This document shows, piece by piece, positions 39,619 to 52,700 of a stretch of DNA of 64,000 nt (positions are counted from its first letter, which is position 1; each line of letters begins with the position of its first letter). Under the pieces are notes generated by a model. That model ran no database searches, had not been told where the DNA came from, and worked only from the letters and a program-made list of their open reading frames with translations. The stretch is from NCBI RefSeq assembly GCF_037975245.1, contig NC_092565.1, positions 9,282,499-9,346,498 of the forward strand, read 5' to 3'. The stretch is from Apostichopus japonicus. Taxonomy: Eukaryota; Echinodermata; Holothuroidea; Aspidochirotida; Stichopodidae. Made by a program: the position numbers and the translations under genes.

Positions 39619-42600
39619 ATTCTTGCCACAGGAGTTGGAACATCCTTAAGTGTTGTGGCCTGTAGATTGGATACAAAACTTTACTGTGGTTCAGGTTGCT
39701 AACATCAAATTTGTCCCCACCACTGACTTATATTGTAAACAAGTTTATGTCTAGTTGTAATATGAAAATCAAGGGTACATTTTCAAGATTTACAAATATT
39801 ATCATGTACTATATTAATGGTTTTCAGCTATTTTTGAGATGTCAGGACAAAGTAAGACAAACATGCTCACATCTGAGGTGATGTGTACCAACTCCTGAAA
39901 TTTTTTATTGCTTTATCTGTTGGGGATGGTTACTAACCTGCTGGAATATGAAACAGTCTCAGGATGTGTGCCTGTTTTGAATCTGTAGTAATGCTCTGAT
40001 TATTCCTGGGGTAGATATATCTTCATGACTTGAATAACCAGATACTGTATTGTCAAATCAATGTTTATAAACATTACATGATAAAGTTTCAATGAAAGTG
40101 ACCATATAGAGATGCTGTTTGCTCGTAAGCAAACTGAAAAACATGACATGAAAAGAAAATATCATCTTTTTGTTAAATTTATTTCAGCACATTTTAATTT
40201 ACCTGCACCGTTTCAAATACTTGCAGCTTTATCTACACAACTTTAACATTACCTCAAGTCCAGACTACTTAGAATCATAAATTCAAAAACCAAATGAAAA
40301 ACATGTCCTTTGTTCTCCTCCCCACAGCTTTCTTAGTTTTCAATAAGTAATTTCAAAGTGCAAACTTTTTTAACTTGATCATTTTAACAAACAACTAGAA
40401 ACAATACACTCCGAGGAAGATATTTGTGCCATGTACAAGGTGCAAAACTGGTCAGTTCAAGGACGACTGAATCGCCTGTTCATCTACATGAAGTGTTGAT
40501 AATACCTTATCCACATTAAATGTGCACCAGATGCTTTCAACAGTTTGTGCGTGTTTAAGAAGTATACAGGAATCATTCTATTGTGCTGGTAAGGTAATTA
40601 TTATAAAGCAGAGGACCAAAAATGGTGAAAATTACTTTGAGCAAACAGATATTGATTATCAACTAGTGAACTTGGCCTCATAAAGTAAAATAAACATAAC
40701 AAATTCAACATTCCTGGTATGGAAGAAGCAAGCAGAACATGTTGTGAGAAGAAATACTTCAGTTAAATCCCAGTTTTGGACAACTTGTGCTTCATAAAAA
40801 TCCTCCAGATGGGGAAGGTTTAAAATTTCTTGAAACAGCCTTTTACGGCCAAATTACATTTGAAGGCTGACGTTCACAAAAACATAAGTGTTTACCACTT
40901 GGCTGGAATGAGAAAATTTTACATAACTATATGCATCACCACCTCCCCCACCCCCAAGGAAAGGGAAAATCCAATCCTCGATAGATTTGTGTCCCATTTC
41001 TTCTGCTTCACAATTATTTATGCTTATTAATTTATACATTACGTACACAAGAATTAGAATGAGATTATTACAATGTAATACATTGGATACCATTGTACAT
41101 AACAATAACAAACCATACACAAACAGATCAGTAACTGCTATTTACAGAACCTCAAACGACATGTTATAGAACTTGTTCTATTCATAGCGTAACAACGTTG
41201 TATATTTTCCCTCTCAATGCGTTTTAAGTGAACAAGAGCTAACTGTTCATATTCAAATTGTCCAATATTCCACAGCATACCCAGATGAAAGTACTACTTT
41301 CTTTCATTCCACTTCTATTATTGCAAGTCTTTGGAAGAAAAACATTTCCTTGTGCAAAGTCTACCTTGCTTGGATATAATATATATATAAACACGACAGG
41401 GAGTAATTTTCCTTAGTGATAAATTTATATTTTCACTCCCACTTGAGAAAGTAAAAAGTAGTGTTGTAAATAAGCAGTGACTTGTGCAGTAACAAACAAG
41501 CAGTAAAAAGCAGTGTTGTAAACAAGCGAGGTGATTCAAACAGGTCTGTAACTTTTTTCCCCTTGATTTAATACAGTACTTCAGGTCGGGTAAAATCACT
41601 GACTACAACACGACTACCATAATAAAATGTAGTGATTTGTTACATTTCTGGTAAAAAGCACCTGGTCATTTAATAACAACATCATGAAAACAACCAAAAC
41701 TAACCTTCATGCATCCAGAGTTACAGCTGCAGTTATCGATAGGAATTAAACAGCTCTGAAATTGCAAATGGATCAAGTCACAATTTCATACTTCATTGAT
41801 GATGTAACTTTGAAAGTTTCTCAACGTCTTCAAGACGTATAACACCATGTACAACCAATCGAGTAATAAACAAAAATATTTGTGAGTTTCCTTACAAATT
41901 TTCAGAAGCCCTTCCAAAGAAGACTGACAGCCATGATCCAGTTACACTGTAAGATCATGTAGCCTTGGGAGCTATTGGCTGGGCCTCCGATTATGCTAGA
42001 GTGTTAAATATAGGCCACACATAATCAACATGAACCACCATTTTTGAAGTATGTACACTCACTTCAGGCATTTCCTCAACTAAATGACCACTCTTCAAAG
42101 TCTTAAGAATACTCTGAGAGATCACCCCTTCCTGGAAACCTTTATTGTAGCAAGCTTCCATTGGGTCCAGTGCGGATGACATTTGGAATTTACCATACCT
42201 CAAGCAAGATGGAAGCAAATGTGCTCATTTATTAAACTACCTACAAACTCCAGAGAAAGGTAAGGGACAAGAGAGGTGGCCATCACTAACTAGTCAAAGC
42301 AGTTGTCTTTGGTTAGGCTTGAAGACAGTTTTAAAGCTTGTTTGAAAAGTTCTTGTAATATCTATGACATTACAAGTTCAGTGGGATCCTACCTTGAATT
42401 GGACTTTAACAAATCCTGTGTTTCTCCATTTTTGATTTGATGACATTTCTCCATCAAGTGGGTATAAACTAAGCATCAACCTCATACACCAAGAGCCTCA
42501 AGCTATTGCTTGTTGGATTACCAGAATCTATCCCTCTGACCCTATCCCCACCTCAACTCCCCCCCCCCAATCACCCTATCTTAAGTAAAATCAAATATGC

Positions 42601-43753
42601 TATTAGGGTTACCAATCTAACAAAGAAGATAATGAGATAAGTGTCTAAGGCAACCATATTGCCCGTTTGACACAAAACATAAATGGCATGAAACTGACAA
42701 TATTGCAGTTTTTGGCAAAGCTGCTAATATACTGAAAAACATTCATAAAGCATCGTACCCAGGAACTAAACCATCAACATTGCTTCAACAACATAAATCA
42801 AATAAAAAAAACACTACTAAAAGTGAAGAAAACAAATAAATAAGACTAACATAATGCCAGCATTGTTTACTATGACACAAACAATAAATATCATATTGGT
42901 TAAGTTTGTACCAGCATTGCACCTTACAACCCACTGCACAGAGACATCCAGTTGGTCACTACTAGTTGACAAAACTATGAGTTTAGCTGACTCTCGCAGT
43001 TGAAAATGGGGGTGTTCAGTTCCTCCATACCTCCTGGATACAAACCTGAATATCAATTCTTCCATTTGTAAAAGTCTCCATATTTTTGACAACAAAGTTG
43101 TCTTTTTGCGAAAGCAATGTATATACCCTGCTCTAAATTATGTTCGCTGAGAGACTAACAAAGTAATTTCTCTGCTCTGTTTCCAAACTCACTATCAAAT
43201 TGCGGAGTACCCATCAAACTAAGGTCAGATTTGCAACCAGGAAACTAATGGCGAAGACTGACAATATATAATTTGTAACAACAGTAAAAATAAGAAGGGT
43301 TACTTCAGCTTCCAAGAATCACTCTTCTAGGCATACACCACGTTGATGATGCCAAACAAGAACACAGACTACTTCATTGATGGAATCTCAAAAAAAAAAA
43401 AAAAAAAAAAAAATTAAATATAAACCAAACCACACACATTATGATTATTTTCCTAAATGGACAATGCATGGATGGCCATCGAGAAATCAAACTTTTCATT
43501 TTCTCAGTTTAATCACAAATGATATTATTGTGACATAACAACAGACATCAATACTTAGTACTATGTTACCTCAACGAAAACATGAAGGAAACTACAAAGT
43601 CTTTGGAACCAGGGGATCACACACTAAATGTTACTTTTCTATTAAGGTAGTGTTTCATTCATTTGAAACTCTTGCAACTTTCTGATGAAGATATTTTCCC
43701 AAATGCCCACACATATGACAATATACTAAGTATTATAACTGACAAAATTAACT
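38939..43753. other. Convergent intergenic region between ANAPC10 and ALDH18A1
   Basis: Expected to hold the 3' UTRs of both genes. It contains an (AT)n microsatellite at 39521–39616, an A21 run near 43391–43411 and AATAAA on + near 40689. Minus-strand frames at 41991–42218 and 42817–43095 have no recognisable domain and may be ALDH18A1 3' UTR or intergenic sequence. Confidence 0.45.
39521..39616. repeat. (AT)n microsatellite
   Basis: About 95 bp of AT dinucleotides with two single-base interruptions (AGAT near 39540 and AAAT near 39565). It gives a spurious Ile-Tyr frame on the minus strand. Confidence 0.95.
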
Positions 43754-46700
43754 TTAAGATGAAGTCGTTGTTCCTTCTCCTTCTTCTTCTGCCTCTACTT
43801 CAGCGTGCAACGGTAATTTCTGATGGAGATACGTTTTACCTCCAACTTGGGAGAAATCCTGGACGCATTCTCCTGTCCCTTCCAGAATCCATTTTGTGGT
43901 CAAGAGACCTTCGACGCCGACAGGACCTCTGGCGTGAATTCGAGTAGTACTGATGCCGACTTCTGCACCTGTAGGTTGACCCGAACCAAATCAAGAAACC
44001 GGTTAAAAATAGCCGCTTCATTGAGGTTTAGTTTTTGTCAAAACTATTTATTCAAGGATAATCTAACAATTATAGAAGCTTGCATGTATTGCTGATATAT
44101 TAAACTTCCATGACAAGAATGTGAGCAATAGATGCTGAATTAAAATTGAAGTAATTATGGCTGGAATGAGATGGTAAAGAATAAACCCTTTAAAAGCAGT
44201 GTTTCTTAACCTTTTCCCACTGCTCCCACCTATTAGCAATTGAAAACAAAACATTTGCACCTCTTTACCAGCTCTGTAAAATGGGGCTAATTCTTTCAGG
44301 AAATAAATTGTTTATGCCTGTAGCTTCGGACCCCCTGGAGTCCTACCTAACATCCCAGGAGGGTGCCTTAAATGGGATATGCTGGGGGCTGACAATGATT
44401 GCTCAACAAAATAACTGAAGTTTTCAAAATGGTGATATTTTGTGCATGCATCTGGCAACAACAAAGTGAGTGATGTAACCATGGCAATTGAGATAAATAT
44501 GCCTTTGTTTCTTTACTTTATATAACATTTTCCCGCATTTAGAGGAAAGTAATATTTCTACAGAAAAGTTGCATTATTGATGGACTACACATTAACAGCT
44601 AAAACAACATTCCGAATATAATGTATCAGGGTTCAAGGATAAATGAATGAGAAGATTTTACTGGGAAAGTAAAGTGTTCTGAAGACCATCTACAGTAATG
44701 ACACCACAGACTGCATACTGTGATCCACCTCCTTGAGGAAAGCATGGTTTAACCAGTCAGAATAGGTCACATGCAATCGACCATACCTCTCAAGTTAGGG
44801 ACAAGATATCGAAATGGCATTTTCAAATAACGGTGTGGAATATCATTTCTTTACTATATGTGTGACATTATTTGCCGTGAGAATTTCAGTTCAAATTAAT
44901 GGGGCAATCCCAGAATTACGACTGATTCTAGCCAGACCGTGTTTGGCTTACCGAGACCAAATCTGTACCCATCAGCAAACCTTGAGCTGGCATTATGGAA
45001 AACACAAGCACTGTCAACAGATTCCAGGAAATGGTTAGCAACTGATTCTGTTAAAAGGAAAAGGAAATTGTTCAATATGATCGTGTCACATGTTTTCAAC
45101 ACTGCAATAATACCAGGCAAACCTAACTACTGTAACCGTACCAACCTATAAACCGCAACAATCTTTTTAAGTCCCACACCTAGCCTAACAGCTTAAATGA
45201 TCTCTCTCAATTCCCCTTGGTAGCCGGCAGTCTCATTATCATGACGAGGAAGTCTTTTTCCTATAGTTGATCACAGCCTCAAAGAATGGGCACATCAAAA
45301 CTTTAAGGCCCAAATACTGATATTTACACAAGCTTGTATGTAAACACATACACTGTAACATTTCTAATTTGTCAAAACTTGTGTTACAAGATCATTCTTT
45401 CATGGATGGTTTCCTCTTCACCCAGCTATGAGGTAATAACTTCACAATGCTCTTTTAAATATGGGAGGGGTGGTTACTATAGCAACATTTTCACTGTAAC
45501 ACATCTTCCATTGTGTGATACTATACACACACTTATGGATGGATGTTTGTTTACACATGGGGTATAGGTCTCCCTCGATGAGGGTGTGTAATTGTCTGCT
45601 TGACTGACTAAGGTTCTTCCAAAGTCACTAATTGGGATGTATACCAAGTGTGATAACAAAACACATGCACCCAGTACATCCAAAATAACACTGTTTCAGA
45701 GTGACTATCATCAGACAGCAGCAAGAAAAAAATAAATGGATGGGCTATAAATGTCATAAGACTCCCATTCTGTGTTTGAATGGCCACAGTTATGACAATG
45801 TTTGGCATACCCACCCCCTGTTGTAACTACAGTATACTTAAGGCTATAAGAACAAACTGTTTGAACACTAACTTTAATCTTCTGTGACAATCACAGCTGG
45901 GTGTGGACTGTGGACTGCCACACTCACTTATGATTTATGATAAATGATATTGAGTGACATATCCACACCCTGTCATAAGTAGAGACTGCTTAAAGGGAAT
46001 TAGAAAAGCATATTTTAAGACTAGCTTACCATCTTCTGTGACTATCACATCTGTGTGTGAGCTGCCATATTTATGGATGTGGTCAACAGCACTGTTCACT
46101 CCATCTACAACCTCTACAGCACACTCCAGTCCACTGTACTCAACCTTCAGAGATTTGGCCTCAGCTGGACCAAACTTCAAGGAACATGCCAACCTTGGGC
46201 CTGGATGAATTTTGACCTAACAAAATTAGAACAAGAATAGTCAAAATGGCAAGGTCACATTATTTGTAATTGATTGTAATGTCTTATAGTGTCCATCATT
46301 GCCTGAATTTTTATCAAAACTATTAAGATATATGCTGGAATTGTTTTACCAAAACTATTCAAATATATGCTGGGATAGTCTCCCAAACTTTGAAAAGACC
46401 ATAATGAGCTGGAAAACTACATTGGATAGCTACCCAATGTGAAGTGTAAGTTAACAAGCCATTCTGATTCTCCCCCATACACATACACATGGGGCTGATC
46501 AACATCCTAAAGTAACTGTCTTCTTGGTCAATTATTATTTTAAGATTCTGTTAGTTTTTGAATAGCATTCAAGACTGGGTTAATCTATTCAACAACATAA
46601 TCCCACATGAGTAAGACATCAATATGGAGAAAGTCAAGCAACAAAAAATTTCTGAAAGATTGCATCATCAAATACGATGGAAGCTTTAACAACTAAAATT

Positions 46701-49700
46701 TGTATAGAGGGTTAGATCATCACAACCTGTTATTACATATCCTGTATTTAACAATGTTGCACATAGCATGACACACAGCATTAATCAGACAACATACTTG
46801 GGGTGAATATTGCTTGGAATTATTTACCTTTTCGGCTCGTAACATATCCAAAAGTTCATCAAAGAGAGGGGTATCTTGAAGATTCTTGTGAATTAAGAGC
46901 GTCTCCATGGCATTGCATGCAGCAGGGTAGTCACATTTAGAATCACGCACTGTAAGATGAGTCCAATATAAAAACAATGAGTCTTGACACTCTGGTAGTC
47001 AAACTATTCAACTTGGTGACCCTAATTTTCATCATTGTTTGCTGGATGTTGTCTCCTGAGGATGGGAGTCTATCGGAAGGAGGCCTTTTTGTATGATTAT
47101 GGGAGAGTAGTCCCAAAATGGTGTTACACTTAGCAACTTTTGAAGTACTTTATGTTCAAGTATTTCCCACATTTTTTGCCACAAGTATAAAAAAATTGTT
47201 GTTTCTTCTGAATTTTCCGGCTTTTTTTTTGACCTCCATAAATTTTGGCGACTCTGAACAGGGTTACACCCGAAAGTTTGCATATCAAGGTTTTAACAGA
47301 CATTATAGGAGTAGGATATTCTACATTCGTCTTTCTCGAGAGGTTCAATATATAGGTTAACTTAAAGCCATAATCTTAATCTCCATCAGCACGCCAGGGA
47401 ATGATAAATTTTTCTAAAAACCTGACAAAAAATCCTTCGACCTGCCGAACGGTTTTTGCAACCCACGTTTGGTTCACAGCACATAGTTTGCGGACCATCG
47501 CTTTGACATTTGAAAATGCGCTCTTTAACACCACTGCCATAACAGTTTACTTGCCTCGGGATTGAATAGGCTCTCGCAGTAGATTGGGGGAAATTTGAGC
47601 TGAGGAAGTGACTTTTCCATGCTCGTTCCCTTTGCTAGGCTTGGCGAATTGATTACGTAACACACAGGCTAATGTTCCAGACTAATAACCTTGAAAGGTG
47701 CAGAAGTGGCCAGTGGCGAATAATGAACGGCAGTCTTACTAAAGGGTGGATTTTAGAACGACATTTGTGGGTCAACATAGTGACTGATTACTGACTGATT
47801 GATAATCTCACCAATTTTAACCGCCATGTCTGGATCAGCCTTCTTGTCGATGTAAACATGGCAGATGCCATCAGCATGGCCTAGGACTGGGATGGCTTTG
47901 CTCTCCTTCTTGATCCGAGAGACCATTTCGTTGGATCCTCTAGGGATGACCAGGTCTATGAGTCCTTCCAATTGAAGTAAATCTCCAATCTGTTCTCTCG
48001 TGTTGATCTTTGATATCAAGAATTTAAAGAGTTACCATGACCACCAATCATTTCGTTTTAACTTTTTTACTCCCTTTTATCTCTCATTCAAAATCAAGCA
48101 AACAGTTTTGTATTTTTTTCCTTGGTGTATTTAACTTGAATGTTATCCCTAACTTTTGCACCTATTACAGGTATTTGTAGTAGATGGATAGATGTAGCAG
48201 AAAATATATTGAAAACTATGATAGTGTAAGAAACATGATTGTGAGTTGGAATAGTTCATTTGCCTGAGCATCCTCGCTACATTCCCCAACAAATAGATTA
48301 AATTTATGTAATAATCAGGCAACAATGTACTGTGTATAGAACGAAACATCTTAAAAATTATTCCTCTCAGAGCAGCTTTGCAATCTTTTGTGCCAGACGA
48401 TATTGGTCGTACTCGTATCTATGTATTTCTGTGCCAACCACTTCCTATCTCACTCCATGAACAAAACAGCCAATTGACACTATAAATGTATGAGAGCAAA
48501 CTAATGATTACTATAAACTTTGAGAACATTTTGTTATTTACCAATTGCACCGCATCCTTGGCACCGTGTAAATCAAGGGCTTCTTCTACTAGTGAATGGA
48601 GCACCTTGTTACTCTCTGTGGCTTCCTTTCCACCTTTCAGGAGGATACCGTTCGCGCTACTGATAGCCAGGGAGGCAACCTAAATGGGTAATAAAATAAA
48701 TGTGTGGTATCAAGACAAAGATTCAACGTTAGATGGATGAAGACATTTTTATAATACACAGAAAACTTAAAAGGCTGACCGTATGCAGAATTTTAGCCTT
48801 GATATATCACAGTATATGCCACGAGAAAGGAAAAATTTCAGTGCTAGAGATGTTCTTATTTTCAAGATATTCAGCTTCCAAATATTAAAAACTCTCTGGT
48901 ATGCTCCTTCAAGGCTAAATTGTTGATGATGTGCAGGCCTAAAATATTACTGTTAATCTATTGATTTTAAATCCATTGTTCTTTTTTTAAATTTTAACAA
49001 CTGAATCACTGCATGTTCTTTTAAAGTTCATATGAGCAAAAGAACCCTGCATGGATATAATTCAATACCATGTGTCTTTACAAATTATATGTAACGCATT
49101 ATAAAACTTATATTTGAGGCCACAACATTGTCATGATCTCCGATCCAGTTCTGTGTTGCATCCGAGGAAGTGACCTACAGGTCTGGATACAAAAATATTT
49201 TCAAACTCATTTGAAAAGGGAAAAATATGTTGGCTTCATCAATAAAAAACAGTACATTTTGAACAACATTGAAAAGAAATATTCAACTTGAACTATTTGG
49301 AGAAAAAAAACCGTCTTTTAGGGGGAATTCTTTACCTGAGGGAGACAGTCCGGACGAGATTCGAATATGACAATGAGGACGCCGATCGGAACCGTAATCT
49401 TCCGCAACACCATTCCCTCGGCAACCAACGTCCTACTTATTACTCTTCCAACTGTGTCACTAGAGGAAGCAGCAATCTGCTTCAGACCCTCTGCTAGACT
49501 CAACAACTTGTGTTCGTTTAATGATAACCTGGCTACCATTGGTGGAGCCATAGAAGCTGTTTGAATATAAAAGAAGAAAAATGAAGAGAATCAAAGAACA
49601 AGGACATTTTTGGCCAGAATGGGAATTTAGCAAGTGAATTCAAGAATACAAAGGCCTGTCTGCTCTACTTACTACGATAAATGGTTTAAAAAGGTTAAAG

Positions 49701-52700
49701 TTCAAGGTTTTCAGTCTTGTATTGATTGAGGCAAGGGCATTCTGACACAACTTTGTAACAGTTAACCCCTGGTCACTGGTAACTTGTCAAACCCACACAC
49801 CCCCCAACTATGTACAATTCAAGCAGTTGTTTTCAATGGCACAACTTTGCTTTTGCTCTGTAAGGCTTAAACAGTCCAGACCTGTACAACATATGGACCG
49901 GGAGGCTTAAACAGTCCAGAACTGTACAACATATGGACTGTGAGGCTTAAACAGTCCAGACCTGTACAACATATGGACTCTGAGGCTTAAACAGTCCAAA
50001 CCTGTACAACATATGGACTGTGAGGCTTAAATAGTCCAGACCTGTACAACATATGGACTGTGAGGCTTAAACAGTCCAAACCTGTACAAAATATGGACTA
50101 TGAGGCTTACATAGTCCAGACCTGTACAGCATATGGACTGTGAGGCTTAAACAGTCCAAAAATGTACAACATATGGACTGTGAGGCTGAAGCAGTCCAGA
50201 CCTATACAACATATGGACTGTGAGGCTGAAACAGTCCAGACCTATACAACATATGGACTGTGAGGCTTAAACAGTCCAGACCTACACAACATATGGTCAA
50301 ATGTATGACATTGTCTCTGTTAAGCCTACCATCACATTGACATAAATGCTTCAATGGCGGAACACATCAATGTTCGAGATATTAAATTCCTTAAATTTGC
50401 TTTATACTCTAATTCTGTTGATTCTGCATGCTACTTCTGTTTGTAAAATGAATGGCAATGAGGATCACAGTGTAAAGACATACTCATTCGAGCTCTGTTC
50501 AAATCACGCTTGTTAGCAGTCAGGATCACTTCTTTCCTCTCAATGAGTAGATCTGCCAGACGATTAATTATTTCAGCTCTCTGTCGAGAAACAGGAAAAG
50601 AAAACACACAATGATAAATATTCTGCTTTTGTGATGTCATGATGAAGGTACCAACAACATAACAAAGCTCATAAACTTGTCAACATGCCAGTTCTCTGCA
50701 TATGAGCAAATGAAGCTGAAGCAATAACAAATTATGAAAGATGCAGAGGAAATTACAACAGTACAAGTGGAGACTTTTTGTCTAATATTTTTGTATTTTA
50801 CCTTTTCAGGAGTCAAACTTTGCAAAAGTCTACCACCATCTCTCGCTCTGGTAGCTTGGATGTCTGGAGCAAGGCCCGCAGGCTTTGTCTCGGTGAAAAA
50901 CGTTCCCACATTGCGGCCGTTAACGATGTTTAGGACGACGTCATCTTTCTTCATGCCGTTAGCAATGACGACCGAACAGCCTCTCTCTAGGGTCCAGACC
51001 GCAGACTTAACCTGACACACAGTAAAATAAATATGTGTAACTTAGAAGGTTGAACATCTTTCATTTTTATGAACAATCTTTGAGATGGTTTTTAAATTCT
51101 GAAGAATTTTTTAAGGGAGTCTAGATAACTCTACTACCTTTAATTTAAATATGTCAATACAAGTATCATACCAAGGTTACACTGAGTTTTGTCTGATTAT
51201 TTATTCATCAATTTCATGTAGTATAGCACATAGCTAGAGTAAAGGTTACTTGCCATACATTTCTATAAGTAATTTCCTTCATTTTGGTGATGCTAGGTAT
51301 CACCGACCAGATGGTACGACTCCAGATTTAAAGTCATGTCACTAATACCATAACCTATACTGTTAAGTAAAGGATATTAGTCAAATTTGGTCATAAAAAA
51401 TTCATTACACATCACCATCAGTTTTAAAACCTCACAACAAATGAGATCAATTTTAGGACTGAAGAAAAATAGACATGATCACTCCCTCGTCAGATATTTG
51501 CCAAATTAAATCCCAAATTTTCATCTACACGTCTAATCCCTTTTGAGAGCATGCTAATATTATTTCACCACTGCCAAGTATAATACCTTTGATTCCATGC
51601 CTCCGAGTCCGACCCTCGATTTGCCTCCAAATTTGATGCCAACAACGTCACCGGGATACATGACATCATGTAGCCGGGATCCTTCCTCCTCCGGTGGGCC
51701 GCTGTAAATACCATCCACATCAGACAAGAGGATGAGCAGGTCGGAGTTCACCTCGACGGCCAATCGAGCGGCAAGGCTATCGTTATCTTTGATGCTTATG
51801 ACCTATCATATGGATAAATAATGTTAATATGATCACTTTAAAGCAAAAACGTTGATTTTCATATACAAAATAGTTCACCAAAGTAGAAATATGAATGAGG
51901 AAATACTTTAAAATACATCAACCACATGTCAGACATAATTATTTAAAATTAATCTATAAGTCTAACAATTAGAAAGAACTTATTCCCAAATATAGTTCTG
52001 CTTTAAATGAAAAAAAAAAAAAAAACACCAAACCAAATTTGTGTTTGGTATTTGAAAAGGTTGTCCAATACTGTAACTGTTAATTTTGTTGAAACAATAA
52101 TCATGTAACTTAAAGGGAATAATAATGGCATTGCAATGAAAATTGACTTATGAATGTTACTTTTCAGGTTTTGCAGTTTTTATGTTCAAATGAAGTCATT
52201 TTCTATCTTTACATGATCTCCTTTAAAAATTCCTACATAAAGCTGCTCATATTATGCATCAGTACTAGTCTTAAAACTAGAGGTGCGTGTCAGTAAATAA
52301 CATCATCATATTAGTCTATAATGAAAAATATCATCAGTTACAATGAGCGACTCTTTCCTTACAGATCTCAGGCTTCCAGACAAGCTACATTAGATTAACA
52401 TCCGATACAATGGATACATAATTATGTTAAATGACCTCTGGAGAGCATAGATTTGTGATGATGGAATTAAAATGAGCGAGAAAACACTCAGTGGTCAGTT
52501 GGCTACCATGAACCACAATCTGAAGAAAAACAACAAAACAGATACACTGATACAAGAAATAGTGTATGTCTTAGCTACAACAAACTTCAATGTTAAAAGA
52601 CTTTAATATGGTAGGCAGAGAAGTAGGCATGAATATGAGCTCCATGATAACAATGCACCAAATAAAAACTGACTTAGTGTTTTTGACTTTTTGACCCAAC

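Noticed and set aside
41991-42218. 75-codon minus-strand frame that looks rather protein-like
   Set aside because: A weak acceptor-like AG precedes it, but no partner exon or family could be found, so I did not call a gene.
42817-43095. 92-codon minus-strand frame downstream of ALDH18A1
   Set aside because: No homology recognised; position fits the ALDH18A1 3' UTR or intergenic DNA.
43391-43411. A21 run considered as a retrocopy poly-A tail
   Set aside because: No processed coding sequence precedes it on either strand.
49862-50296. Regular 40-bp repeats that could suggest a CRISPR array
   Set aside because: The units are contiguous with no unique spacers, and the window is an animal genome; this is an intronic tandem repeat.
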